Source of the DNA: Streptomyces sp. CB02923 | GTDB taxonomy: Bacteria; Actinomycetota; Actinomycetes; Streptomycetales; Streptomycetaceae | DNA: 64,000 nt | Assembly: GCF_001905005.1 (NCBI RefSeq) | Contig: NZ_LWKZ01000012.1 | Location: 239,061 to 303,060 of the forward strand | Direction: 5' to 3' | Shown here: positions 26,819 through 36,938 of the stretch, in pieces | How the letters are laid out: every line of letters begins with the position of its first letter | How positions within the stretch are numbered: the stretch's first letter is position 1 | Position numbers and translations under genes: made by a program | Notes under the pieces: model-generated | What the model was told of the DNA's origin: nothing | The model's input: only the letters and a program-made list of their open reading frames with translations | The model's database searches: none

Positions 26819-27837
26819 CCGTACAGCGCAGGCCGCTCGTCCAGCTCGACTTCGACGCGTTCACCGCTGGCCTGGGCGCGTACGCCCGCCGCGCACACCG
26901 CGGCCGCCGCGTAGCCGTCCCAGCAGCTCGGGCCCTCGACCTCGCCGCGCCGCGTGGCGTCCACCCAGCGCTGCACCTGCCGGTTGTACGCCTCCCCGAA
27001 GCGCTCCACGAACCCCGGCGTGATCGAGCCGCCCCACTTGCCGGCCGCGTTGACGAACACCCCGTGGTCGTCGCCGATCCGGGCGATGCCGCCTTCGCAG
27101 ACCGCCTCGCAGCTGACCTGGTAGCCGAAACGGCAGTTGACGAACAGTTCGGTGTCCACGACCTGTCCGGCCGCGGTCTCGAAGAGGATGAGTTGCGGGT
27201 CGCTGAGGCTCGCGGGCGCGTTGCCGGTGGGCGCCGGGCGGAGTACGCGTACGGCTGTGATCTCCTCGTCCAGCAGCCAGCGCGTCACATCAATCTCGTG
27301 GACGACCGAATCGTGAATCATCATGGCGTTGGTGAAGCCGGGCGGCGTGTCGGCGTTGCGGTGCTTGTTGTGCAGCATCAGGGGGCGGCCGTATGCGCTC
27401 TGGGTGAGGAGTGCCTTGAGCTTGAGGTAGTCGGCGTCGTACCGGCGCATGAAGCCGACCTGCACCTGGCGGCGCCCCAGTTGCTGTTCGGCCTGGACGA
27501 CGCGCAGCGCGGAGGCGGGGTCCGGGGTGAGCGGCTTCTCGCACAGCACCGGCAGGCCGCGCGCGAACGCGGTGCGCAGCGCGTCCTCATGGGCCGCACC
27601 CGGGGAAGCGATCAGTACGGCGTCGACGCCCGGGTCCGCCATGGCGGCCGCCGGGTCGGTGTAGGGCGTACACCCTTCGATGCCGTGGGCGACGCGCTTC
27701 ACCCGTTCCGCCTCAATGTCGACGACCGCGGCCACCCGCGCTCCGCTGATGACGTCGTCGATACGGCGTACGTGGTCGGCGCCCATGCGGCCGGTACCGA
27801 TGACGGCCACGCCGAGCGTCCCGTGCTGCTGAGTCAT
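26815..27837 (-). CDS. iolG: Inositol 2-dehydrogenase
   Basis: 340 aa; the ATG at 27837 follows a GAGGAG-containing leader. Rossmann motif [17 protein letters not shown], catalytic-Lys motif [10 protein letters not shown] near residue 100, [12 protein letters not shown], and the active-site stretch [17 protein letters not shown] (Asp/His). The sequence fits actinobacterial IolG, which oxidises myo-inositol to scyllo-inosose with NAD+. It lies 33 bp after the isomerase/dehydratase-like gene in the same leftward unit. Confidence 0.92.
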   Translation of the reverse strand: MTQQHGTLGVAVIGTGRMGADHVRRIDDVISGARVAAVVDIEAERVKRVAHGIEGCTPYTDPAAAMADPGVDAVLIASPGAAHEDALRTAFARGLPVLCEKPLTPDPASALRVVQAEQQLGRRQVQVGFMRRYDADYLKLKALLTQSAYGRPLMLHNKHRNADTPPGFTNAMMIHDSVVHEIDVTRWLLDEEITAVRVLRPAPTGNAPASLSDPQLILFETAAGQVVDTELFVNCRFGYQVSCEAVCEGGIARIGDDHGVFVNAAGKWGGSITPGFVERFGEAYNRQVQRWVDATRRGEVEGPSCWDGYAAAAVCAAGVRAQASGERVEVELDERPALYG

Positions 27838-27870
27838 CTCGTAGAACTCCTCGCTCCGTACGGACGGGGT

Positions 27871-28791
27871 TCAGGCGCCGCAGGAGCGCAGGAAACGCCG
27901 GGTGCGCTGCGCGATGGGCAGGGGCTGGTCGGCTGGGCAGGGGTACATGTCCTGTTCGACGATGGCGAAGAGGTCGACGTCCAGGTCCTGCGCGGCCTCC
28001 AGGACGGGCGGCAGTGCGGGGACGCCGAGCGGCGGTTCGCACATCACGCCCTGGCGCACCGCGGGCCCGAAGGGGGTGCCCTTCTCGACGACGTCCTTGA
28101 GGATGTCCGGGTCGACCTGCTTGAGGTGGAGGTAGCCGATCCGCTCGCCGTAGGTCTTGATGAGCTTGACGTTGTCGCCGCCGCAGTACGTGTAGTGCCC
28201 GGTGTCCAGGCACAGGTTGACCAGGGAGGAGTCGGTCCCGTCGAGGAGACGTTCGACGTGTTCCTCGGTGTCGATGTGGGTGTCGGCGTGCGGGTGCACG
28301 ACGATGTCGAGGCCGAACTCCTCCCGTACCTGCTTGCCCAGCCGTTCCATGCCGCTGTTCAGGTGGTGCCACTGTTCGGTGGTCAGTTCGCGCGGCTCCA
28401 GTTCCTCGGCGGTCTTGTCGTCGCGCCAGAAGGAGGGGATGACCACCAGATGCTTGGCGTCCATCGCCCGGGTGAGGGTGGCGACCTTGTTGACGTGCGC
28501 CCAGGTCGTGTCCCACCGGTCCGGGCCGTGGTGCAGGGAGGTGAAGATGGTACCGGCCGAGACCTTCAGGCCGCGCTCCGCGATCTCTGCGTGGAGGACG
28601 GCGGGGTCGGTGGGAAGGTAGCCGTACGGGCCGAGTTCGATCCACTCGTACTGGGCTTCGGCGACCTCGTCCAGGAAACGCCGCCAGGGAACCTGCTGTT
28701 CGTCGTCGGGGAACCAGACGCCCCAGGAGTCGGGGGCCGATCCGATACGCAGTCGGTCCAGAACGCGCGGGACGGCATGGGGAACGGTCAT
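27871..28791 (-). CDS. Inosose dehydratase/isomerase-like TIM barrel
   Basis: 306 aa; the ATG at 28791 is preceded by GAGGAG and begins the barrel within 16 residues (IGSAPDSWGVWFPDD). Metal-site segments: YEWIELGPYGYLP, HLVVIPSFW, IVVHPHADTHI, NLCLDTGHYTYCGGD, YLHLKQVD and FAIVEQDMYP. These fit the IolE/IolH/IolI group; dehydration of scyllo-inosose (IolE step) is the missing reaction among the neighbours and so the favoured role. First gene of the leftward inositol arm. Confidence 0.87.
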   Translation of the reverse strand: MTVPHAVPRVLDRLRIGSAPDSWGVWFPDDEQQVPWRRFLDEVAEAQYEWIELGPYGYLPTDPAVLHAEIAERGLKVSAGTIFTSLHHGPDRWDTTWAHVNKVATLTRAMDAKHLVVIPSFWRDDKTAEELEPRELTTEQWHHLNSGMERLGKQVREEFGLDIVVHPHADTHIDTEEHVERLLDGTDSSLVNLCLDTGHYTYCGGDNVKLIKTYGERIGYLHLKQVDPDILKDVVEKGTPFGPAVRQGVMCEPPLGVPALPPVLEAAQDLDVDLFAIVEQDMYPCPADQPLPIAQRTRRFLRSCGA

Positions 28792-29050
28792 GCTGCGGCT
28801 CTCCTCTCGCCGGTCGCCGGTGACCGGGAGGCGCGGGACTGAGTTGTGGGGCACAGCCTCCATCCCGGTCAGAGGAGTGTCAAGACTTCGTCCTGACATA
28901 AGGACTTAAGGACTTTCTATCGGACGGTACTTCGTAACTTCGGTGCGGCGAGGGGCCTCTCGCTGGACGTCAGAATGTAAGGACAAAGCATTGACAGGGT
29001 CTCGGGCGCCCGGTTAGACCTGTGGTCAGTGACGAACCGGAGGGGCGCAC
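28792..29050. promoter_or_regulatory. Divergent inositol-arm promoter region with shared element
   Basis: A 17-bp element AGGACRAAGYMTTGACA occurs once per strand, each ending in a consensus -35: + strand 28980-28996, - strand 28894-28878. For iolC the TTGACA is followed 17 bp later by TTAGAC at 29014-29019, giving a start near 29026. Further AGGAC copies (28901, 28909) and an inverted GTCCT/AGGAC pair (28890-28905) lie between. A common regulator binding beside both -35 hexamers is inferred. Confidence 0.7.
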
Positions 29051-30166
29051 ATGACCGATCCGCGGCAGGCCGTAGAGACCGTAGAGACCGGAGCGACCGA
29101 GGGAACCGGAGCGACCGCAGTGGCCGAGGGGGCCACAGCGGCCGAAGGGGCCGCAGCGGCCGAGGGAACCCACCAGGCCGGCCCGTACGACCTGATCGCC
29201 ATGGGCCGCATCGGGGTGGACATCTACCCGTTGCAGACAGGGGTCCCGCTGTCCCGGGTCGAGACGTTCGGGAAGTTTCTCGGCGGCTCGGCCACCAATG
29301 TCGCCGTCGCCGCCGCCCGCCTGGGGCGGCGTACCGCGGTCATCAGCCGGACCGGCCGCGACCCGTTCGGCGATTACGTCCACCAGGCGCTGCGCGACTT
29401 CGGCGTGGACGACCGCTGGGTGACGGCCGTCGCCGCGTACCCGACGCCCGTCACCTTCTGCGAAATCTTCCCGCCGGACGACTTCCCGCTCTACTTCTAC
29501 CGTCGCCCCAAGGCGCCCGACCTGGTCATCCACCCCGAAGAGCTGGACCGCGACGCCGTACGGGCCGCGCGGATCTTCTGGATGACCGGTACCGGCCTGT
29601 GCGAGGAGCCGAGCCGTACGGCCACACTCGCCGCGCTGGAGGCGCGCGCCAAGGCGGGGCCCACCGTCTTCGACCTGGACTGGCGGCCGATGTTCTGGGG
29701 CGGCGAGGGGGAATCGTCCGGCGACGGCGGCAAGGCCGGCGCGGCGGCGAGGGACCGGGCCCGGCCGTACTACGAGGCCGCGCTCGCCCACGCGACCGTC
29801 GCGGTCGGCAACGTCGACGAGGCAGAGGTCGCCACCGGTGTCCGCGATCCGAAGCGCTGCGCGCAGGCGTTGCTGGACATGGGGGTCGAACTGGCCGTCA
29901 TCAAGCAGGGGCCCAAGGGTGTCCTGGCCGCGCACCGCGACGGCCGTACCGCCGAGGTGCCGCCCACTCCCGTCGAGGTCGTCAACGGCCTGGGCGCCGG
30001 TGACTCGTTCGGGGGTGCGCTCTGCCACGGACTGCTGGCCGGGTGGGAACTGGAGCCGATGATGCGGTACGCCAACGCCGCCGGCGCGATCGTCGCGTCC
30101 CGGCTGGCCTGTTCTTCCGCGATGCCGACGCGCGACGAGGTCGAGGAATTTCTCGCCGCTCGCTGA
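29051..30166 (+). CDS. iolC: 5-dehydro-2-deoxygluconokinase
   Basis: 371 aa; CGGAGGGG lies 6 nt before the ATG. PfkB/ribokinase fold: GRIGVDIYP start, GGSATNVAVAAARLG, GRDPFGDYV, and the C-terminal GLGAGDSFGGAL catalytic Asp and anion hole near residue 320. It phosphorylates 5-dehydro-2-deoxy-D-gluconate made by IolB. The first 45 residues are a Thr/Glu/Gly/Ala repeat absent from the family core, produced by repeated GACCGTAGAGACC and GGCCGAGGGGGCC-like units. Confidence 0.93.
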   Translation: MTDPRQAVETVETGATEGTGATAVAEGATAAEGAAAAEGTHQAGPYDLIAMGRIGVDIYPLQTGVPLSRVETFGKFLGGSATNVAVAAARLGRRTAVISRTGRDPFGDYVHQALRDFGVDDRWVTAVAAYPTPVTFCEIFPPDDFPLYFYRRPKAPDLVIHPEELDRDAVRAARIFWMTGTGLCEEPSRTATLAALEARAKAGPTVFDLDWRPMFWGGEGESSGDGGKAGAAARDRARPYYEAALAHATVAVGNVDEAEVATGVRDPKRCAQALLDMGVELAVIKQGPKGVLAAHRDGRTAEVPPTPVEVVNGLGAGDSFGGALCHGLLAGWELEPMMRYANAAGAIVASRLACSSAMPTRDEVEEFLAAR

Positions 30167-30410
30167 GCTGAGAGCCGGGAAGCGGCAGCCGCCGCGCGCC
30201 CGGTAGCCCTGAGTCATCCCCCAGGTGCACCCCGCCGCTGAATGCCGAATCCGCAACCGCGTCGCTCCCGCGTACGGCCCCCGCGCACGCCCCCCGCGCG
30301 CCCCGTGCACGGCCTCCGTGCGCTCCGTCTCGTACGCCCCGCCCCGTACACCCGCCTCCGTACGCCCGCCCCCCAGTACGCCCCGTCCTTCCCAGAAGGT
30401 GAGAACCACC

Positions 30411-31304
30411 TTGACCACTCGGATCTCCGACATCGTGACGCTGCGGGCCCGGTACCCGAAAGCCGTCGCGGAGGCCGCGGCGCGCCGCACCCGCCGCCCT
30501 CTGATCGGCGACAGTGGCCGGCTGATGATCGTCGCGGCCGACCACCCGGCGCGGGGCGCGCTCGCCGTCGGTGACCGCGAGCTGGCCATGGCCAACCGCC
30601 TGGACCTGCTGGAACGCCTGTGCCTCGCGCTCTCCCGGCCCGGCGTGGACGGCGTGCTCGCCACCGCCGACATCCTGGAGGACCTGCTCCTGCTCGGCGC
30701 CCTCGAAGGCAAGGTCGTCATGGGCTCCATGAACCGCGGCGGCATCGCCGGTGCCTCCTTCGAGATGGACGACCGGTTCACCGGCCACCGCCCGCAGGAC
30801 ATCGCCCGGCTGCGTTTCGACGCGGGCAAGCTGCTGCTGCGCATCGACTACGACGATCCCGGCTCGCTGGTCACCCTGGAGTCCGCGGCCCGTGCCATAG
30901 ACGCCATGGCGGAGCTGGAACTGCCCACTTTCGTCGAGCCGTTCCTCTCGCGCCGGGTGCACGGCAAGGTTCGTAACGACCTGAGCGCGGAGGCCGTGAC
31001 GAAATCGGTCGCCATCGCGTCGGGCCTGGGCGGCACGTCCGCGTACACGTGGCTGAAGCTGCCGGTCACCGACGACCCGGAGGACATGGCGCGGGTCTGC
31101 GAGACCTCGACGCTCCCGACGGTGCTGCTCGGCGGCGACATCAAGGGCACCGCCGAGGGCCAGGAAGCGGCGTACGAGAAGTGGCGCAAGGCGCTGCGCC
31201 TGCCGACCGTACAGGGACTGGTGGCGGGCCGGTCGCTGCTCTATCCGGCCGACGGGGACGTGACCGCGGCCGTGGACACCGCCGTGTCGCTGCTCCGGCG
31301 GTAA
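30411..31304 (+). CDS. Class I-like aldolase, Cgl0159/DeoC-LacD type
   Basis: 297 aa from a TTG at 30411 after AAGGTGAG; the upstream frame is Pro/Arg-rich and unlikely. Barrel segments: RLMIVAADHPARGA, DGVLATADILEDLLLLG, LLRIDYDDPGS, FVEPFLSR, AYTWLKLPV (candidate Schiff-base Lys) and VLLGGDIKG. This (beta/alpha)8 family occurs in actinobacterial inositol clusters, where it probably splits 6-phospho-5-dehydro-2-deoxygluconate, the step done by IolJ elsewhere. Confidence 0.85.
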   Translation: MTTRISDIVTLRARYPKAVAEAAARRTRRPLIGDSGRLMIVAADHPARGALAVGDRELAMANRLDLLERLCLALSRPGVDGVLATADILEDLLLLGALEGKVVMGSMNRGGIAGASFEMDDRFTGHRPQDIARLRFDAGKLLLRIDYDDPGSLVTLESAARAIDAMAELELPTFVEPFLSRRVHGKVRNDLSAEAVTKSVAIASGLGGTSAYTWLKLPVTDDPEDMARVCETSTLPTVLLGGDIKGTAEGQEAAYEKWRKALRLPTVQGLVAGRSLLYPADGDVTAAVDTAVSLLRR

Positions 31305-31334
31305 CTGTCAGTGGCGAGGAGGAGACTTGCAGCC

Positions 31335-32396
31335 ATGACTACCGAGTTTCACATCAGGGCCGAGGACGGCGGAGCCGACGACGGACCGTACGCGTTGGAC
31401 ATTGATCCGGACCGGGCGGGCTGGAGCCATTCGTCCCTGCGTGTCCTCCAACTGCCGCCCGGTGGGCAGCATGCGTTCGCCACCGGAGACAGCGAGTGGA
31501 TCGTGCTGCCCCTGAACGGCGGCTGCACGGTCACGGTCGACGGTGGCGGAACGGCCGAGGGCGACGGGGCCGCCCAGGGAGGTGGGACATCCCATGGAGG
31601 CGGAGCATCCCATGGAGGTGGGGCATCCCATCCAGGCAGAACGTTCCAACTCGTCGGGCGGAAGGATGTCTTCAGCGGAGTGACGGACTTCGCCTACGTA
31701 CCGCGTGACGCCGAGGTCGGGATCACCAGTGCCGCCGGTGGCCGGTTCGCGCTGACGGGGGCCCGCTGCGCACGCCGGCTGCCCGCGCGCTACGGCCCCG
31801 CCGGCGACGTGCCCGTGGAACTGCGCGGTACGGGCAACTGCTCGCGCCAGGTCAACAACTTCGGCGCGGCCGGTGTCTTCGATTGCGACAAGCTCATCGC
31901 TGTCGAAGTGCTCACCCCCGGCGGCAACTGGTCCTCGTACCCGCCGCACAAGCACGACGAGTGCAGGCCGGGCGAGGAGAGCGAACTGGAGGAGATCTAC
32001 TACTTCGAGATCGCTCCCGCCCCTGGATCCGCGCCTGGTCCCGCCCCTGGACCTGCCGCTGGCCCAGTTCGGGGCCCCGCCCCCGCCGGGAACCCCACCC
32101 CCGCCGGTCTCGGCTACCAGCGCGTGACCCCCTCCGGCCACGGTCGCGGTACGGACGTCCTCGCCGAGGTCCGCAGTGGCGACGCCGTGCTGATTCCCGA
32201 CGGCTGGCACGGTCCGTCCATCGCGGTGCCCGGCCACGACATGTACTACCTCAACGTGATGGCGGGCCCCGGCGAGGAGCGCGTCTGGCTGATCTGCGAC
32301 CACCCGGACCACGGCTGGATCCGCGGCACCTGGCCCGACCAGCCCGTCGACCCCCGCCTGCCCCTGTACGAAGCCCCCGAGGGAGACGCACGATGA
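31335..32396 (+). CDS. iolB: 5-deoxy-glucuronate isomerase
   Basis: 353 aa; the ATG at 31335 follows a GAGGAGGAG run; a GTG at 31311 is the alternative. Double cupin with the second-half metal site SSYPPHKHDEC..ELEEIYYFE and IPDGWHGPSIAVPGHDMYYLNVMAG. It converts 5-deoxy-glucuronate to 5-dehydro-2-deoxygluconate, the IolC substrate. Two low-complexity inserts enlarge it: a GGGASHGGGASH repeat near 31580-31640 and an Ala-Pro-Gly repeat near 32015-32110, both in loops. Overlaps iolD by ATGA. Confidence 0.95.
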   Translation: MTTEFHIRAEDGGADDGPYALDIDPDRAGWSHSSLRVLQLPPGGQHAFATGDSEWIVLPLNGGCTVTVDGGGTAEGDGAAQGGGTSHGGGASHGGGASHPGRTFQLVGRKDVFSGVTDFAYVPRDAEVGITSAAGGRFALTGARCARRLPARYGPAGDVPVELRGTGNCSRQVNNFGAAGVFDCDKLIAVEVLTPGGNWSSYPPHKHDECRPGEESELEEIYYFEIAPAPGSAPGPAPGPAAGPVRGPAPAGNPTPAGLGYQRVTPSGHGRGTDVLAEVRSGDAVLIPDGWHGPSIAVPGHDMYYLNVMAGPGEERVWLICDHPDHGWIRGTWPDQPVDPRLPLYEAPEGDAR

Positions 32397-34312
32397 CCAC
32401 TCGACGCCTTACGGTGGCGCAGGCCCTGGTCGCCTTCCTGGCTCACCAGTACACGGAGCGGGACGCGCCCCCCTCACCCACAGCCCCCGGTGGCCCGGAC
32501 GACACCCCCACCAGGCACCGTCTGATCAACGCCTGCTGGGGCATTTTCGGACACGGCAACGTGGCCGGTGTCGGCCAGGCCCTCCTGGAGGCGGGCCCGG
32601 ACACGATGCCCTACCTCCAGGGCCGCAACGAGCAGGCCATGGTGCACGCCGCGGTCGGCTACGCCCGTCAGTGCGACCGTCTCTCCGCACACGCGGTCAC
32701 GACGTCCATCGGCCCCGGCGCCACCAACCTCGTCACCGGCGCGGCCCTCGCCACGGTCAACCGCCTCCCGGTGCTGCTGCTGCCCGGCGACATCTTCGCG
32801 ACCCGCCCCGCCGACCCGGTGCTCCAGCAGCTCGAAGTCCCGTACGCGGGCGATATGTCCGTCAACGACGCCCTGCGTCCGGTCTCCCGCTACTTCGACC
32901 GCGTCACCCGTCCCGAGGCGCTGATCCCGGCCGCCCTTCAGGCGATGCGGGTGCTCGCCGACCCCGTGGAGACCGGTGCCGTCACGCTCGCGCTGCCGCA
33001 GGACGTACAGGCCGAGGCGTACGACTGGCCCGCGGAGTTCTTCGCCGACCGGGTGTGGCGGGTGCCCCGTCCCGCGCCCGACGCGGCCGCGCTGGCCGAA
33101 GCCGTCCGCGCCGTACGTGCCGCCGAACGGCCACTGATCATCGCGGGCGGCGGGGTCCACCACAGTGAGGCCGAGGACGCCCTGCGCGCTCTCGCCGACG
33201 CCACCGGAATCCCCGTCGCCTCGACACAGGCCGGCAAGGGCTCCCTGCGCCACGACCACCCGGCCGATGTGGGCGGCATCGGCCACACCGGCACCGCCAC
33301 GGCCGACGCGCTGGCCGCCCGCGCCGACCTCGTCATCGGCGTCGGCACCCGCTACACGGACTTCACCACCGCCTCGTCCACCCTCTTCGCCACCGCCCGC
33401 GTCCGTTTCGTCAACCTGAACATCGCTTCCTTCGACGCCCACAAACTCGCCGCGACCTCCCTGGTCGCCGACGCACGCGCGGGCCTCGAAGCGCTCACCG
33501 AGGCGCTGTCGGGACACCGCGTCGCGCAGGCGTACGAGGACGAGTACGGTGCGGCGAAAGCCCGCTGGGAATCCCTCGTCGACGCCGCCTACGCCGCGCC
33601 CGACGCGTCCGTACGCCCCTCCCAGACGCAGGTCCTCGGCGCGCTGGACGCCACCGTCGGCGAGTCGGACGTGATCGTCAACGCGGCCGGTTCGCTCCCC
33701 GGCGACCTGCACAAACTGTGGCGCGCCCGGTCCCGCCGCCAGTACCACCTGGAGTACGGCTACTCCTGCATGGGCTACGAGATCCCCGCCGCCATCGGGG
33801 TCCGGCTGGCCGCGCCGGACCGGCCCGTATGGGCGCTGGTCGGCGACGGTACGTACCTGATGATGCCCACCGAGATCGTCACCGCGGTCCAGGAAGGCAT
33901 CAACATCAACGTCGTGCTCGTCCAGAACCACGGCTACGCCTCCATCGGCGGCCTGTCCGAGCAGACCGGCGGCGAGCGCTTCGGTACGGCCTACCGCTAC
34001 CGCGCCGCCGACGCCTCGTACACAGGCGCCCCGCTGCCCGTGGACCTCGCCGCCAACGCCGCGTCCCTGGGGATGTACGTCATCCGTGCCGCGACGGTCG
34101 GCGAACTGCGCGCCGCGCTCGCCGCGGCCCGCGCCGACGAGCGCCCCACATGTGTCTATGTCGAGACCGCAACGGCCGACACTGTGCCGGGCGCGCCCGC
34201 CGCCCAAGCCTGGTGGGATGTCCCTGTGGCCGAGACCGCGACACGTCCGGCGGCGGTCGAGGCCCGTAAGGACTACGACCGGCACGCCGCCACACGCCGC
34301 CGCCATCTTTGA
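32393..34312 (+). CDS. iolD: 3D-(3,5/4)-trihydroxycyclohexane-1,2-dione hydrolase
   Basis: 639 aa; the ATG overlaps the iolB stop. ThDP-dependent enzyme: PYR domain (GRNEQAMVHAAVGYARQ with catalytic Glu, TTSIGPGATNLVTGAA), central Rossmann-like domain (IIAGGGVHHSEAEDALRALA), and PP domain with the ThDP/Mg motif GDGTYLMMPTEIVTA..NVVLVQN. It opens the inositol ring after dehydration, giving 5-deoxy-glucuronate for IolB. Confidence 0.96.
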   Translation: MTTRRLTVAQALVAFLAHQYTERDAPPSPTAPGGPDDTPTRHRLINACWGIFGHGNVAGVGQALLEAGPDTMPYLQGRNEQAMVHAAVGYARQCDRLSAHAVTTSIGPGATNLVTGAALATVNRLPVLLLPGDIFATRPADPVLQQLEVPYAGDMSVNDALRPVSRYFDRVTRPEALIPAALQAMRVLADPVETGAVTLALPQDVQAEAYDWPAEFFADRVWRVPRPAPDAAALAEAVRAVRAAERPLIIAGGGVHHSEAEDALRALADATGIPVASTQAGKGSLRHDHPADVGGIGHTGTATADALAARADLVIGVGTRYTDFTTASSTLFATARVRFVNLNIASFDAHKLAATSLVADARAGLEALTEALSGHRVAQAYEDEYGAAKARWESLVDAAYAAPDASVRPSQTQVLGALDATVGESDVIVNAAGSLPGDLHKLWRARSRRQYHLEYGYSCMGYEIPAAIGVRLAAPDRPVWALVGDGTYLMMPTEIVTAVQEGININVVLVQNHGYASIGGLSEQTGGERFGTAYRYRAADASYTGAPLPVDLAANAASLGMYVIRAATVGELRAALAAARADERPTCVYVETATADTVPGAPAAQAWWDVPVAETATRPAAVEARKDYDRHAATRRRHL

Positions 34313-34453
34313 ACTGCGCCTCCGCCACCACCCACCCACCGACCGACCACCGCAGACCCACCGACTACCGCCCACCCCAGACCGACCGTCCACCCCCACC
34401 GACCGCCCCCGCCACGGCATCCGCTCCCCGCCGTCCCCCAGAAAGGCCCCCGC

Positions 34454-35947
<1,494 letters not shown>

Positions 35948-35952
35948 CACCG

Positions 35953-36022
35953 GCAGGCAGACAGGCAGACAGGCAGACAGGCAGGCAGACAGGTAGGCAG
36001 ACAGGTAGGCGGACAGGCAGGC
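35953..36022. repeat. CAGGCAGA-type microsatellite
   Basis: Seventy bases of GGCAGACA units with a few GGTAGGCA variants, starting 6 bp after the mmsA stop. Confidence 0.92.
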
Positions 36023-36131
36023 GCGGTTTGTGGGCCGCCGGGGGCCGGGAGAGGCCACCGGCGGCCCACCGTTCACGGCCGTCGCGGAAATCCCGCCGTA
36101 ATTTCGGGGAACCGTTTCGGCCGGATGGCGC

Positions 36132-36209
36132 ATGATGCTGCGTATGAATGACGAACAACACCCCACAGGCGCCGTGAAGATACGGCGTGCCGCGGCGGGT
36201 GCTCCATGA
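36132..36209 (+). CDS. Possible leader ORF before the GNAT gene
   Basis: 25 codons (MMLRMNDEQHPTGAVKIRRA and five more); a shorter start is at 36144. Its stop overlaps the GNAT start (ATGA at 36206), which would couple translation. GAVKIRRA also resembles the usual first strand of GNAT proteins, so an ancestral start displaced by a frameshift is another reading. Confidence 0.4.
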   Translation: MMLRMNDEQHPTGAVKIRRAAAGAP

Positions 36210-36685
36210 CAGGGGGCCCCGTCATCCGCCACGCGGTACGTACGGACCTGGCCGACGTGGTCGCCCTGGCCGCGGAACACGCCGCGTACGAGCGGTCCGC
36301 GCCGCCCGCGGCCGATCTGGAGGGCCGGCTCGCGGACGCGCTCTTCGGGCCGCGCGCACCGCAGCTGCGCTGCCTGGTCGCCGAACTGTCCGGCGGTCAA
36401 CTCGCCGGGTACGCCACCTGCTCGACGGCCTTCGACACCTGGCAGGGCCGCGAGTACCTGAACCTGGACTGCCTCTACCTGCACGCCGAGCACCGCGGCC
36501 TCGGGCTGGGCGCTCTGCTGGTCGAGGCGGTCATCGCCGAAGGCAAGGCGCTGGGCGTCGCGGAAATACAGTGGAACACGCCCGACTGGAACGCGGGAGC
36601 GATCCGCTTCTACGACCGGTTCGGCGCGACCCGCAAGGACAAGAAACGTTTCACGCTGGCGTTGGAACCGGGCGGCAAGAGCTGA
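36206..36685 (+). CDS. GNAT-family N-acetyltransferase
   Basis: 159 aa. GNAT core: IRHAVRTDLADVVALAAEHA, the substrate strand EYLNLDCLYLHAEHRGLGLGALLVEAVI with the acetyl-CoA motif HRGLGLGALL, and the closing WNTPDWNAGAIRFYDRFGATRK. It most resembles the diamine/small-amine acetyltransferase group. Preceded by a coupled leader ORF and followed by a Met/Pro-coding repeat and a hairpin. Confidence 0.9.
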   Translation: MTGGPVIRHAVRTDLADVVALAAEHAAYERSAPPAADLEGRLADALFGPRAPQLRCLVAELSGGQLAGYATCSTAFDTWQGREYLNLDCLYLHAEHRGLGLGALLVEAVIAEGKALGVAEIQWNTPDWNAGAIRFYDRFGATRKDKKRFTLALEPGGKS

Positions 36686-36692
36686 GGACCGG

Positions 36693-36795
36693 TGATGCCG
36701 GGCACGGCGGGTATGCCGGGTATAGCGGGCATGCAGCTCATGCAGCTCATACCGATCATGCCGCCCATGCCGGTGTCACCGGTGATGCCGGGCTC
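36693..36795. repeat. Short degenerate ATGCCGGG/ATGCAGCTC repeat
   Basis: Repeated ATGCCGG, ATGCAGCTC and ATGCCG words over about 100 bp after the GNAT stop. Translatable as a Met/Pro/Gly string in two directions, but without a ribosome-binding site. Confidence 0.75.
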
Positions 36796-36839
36796 TGACC
36801 CGACCACCCCCCACCCTCAGCTCTTTCCTCCACCCCTTC

Positions 36840-36938
36840 CCCCCCCGGGCCTTTTCTCCGGGCCCTTTTTCCGGCCCGCAACCCGGCTTTCCTGGCCCGC
36901 AGCCCCGGCTTCCCCGGCCCGCAGCCCGGCTCTCACCT
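36840..36938. repeat. Hairpin and 21-23 bp tandem repeat
   Basis: A GGGCC/GGCCC hairpin followed by CTTTTT (about 36848-36870) may end the GNAT transcript. Three units of GGCCCGCAGCCCGGCTTCC type follow and reach the last codons of the leftward monooxygenase gene. Confidence 0.65.
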
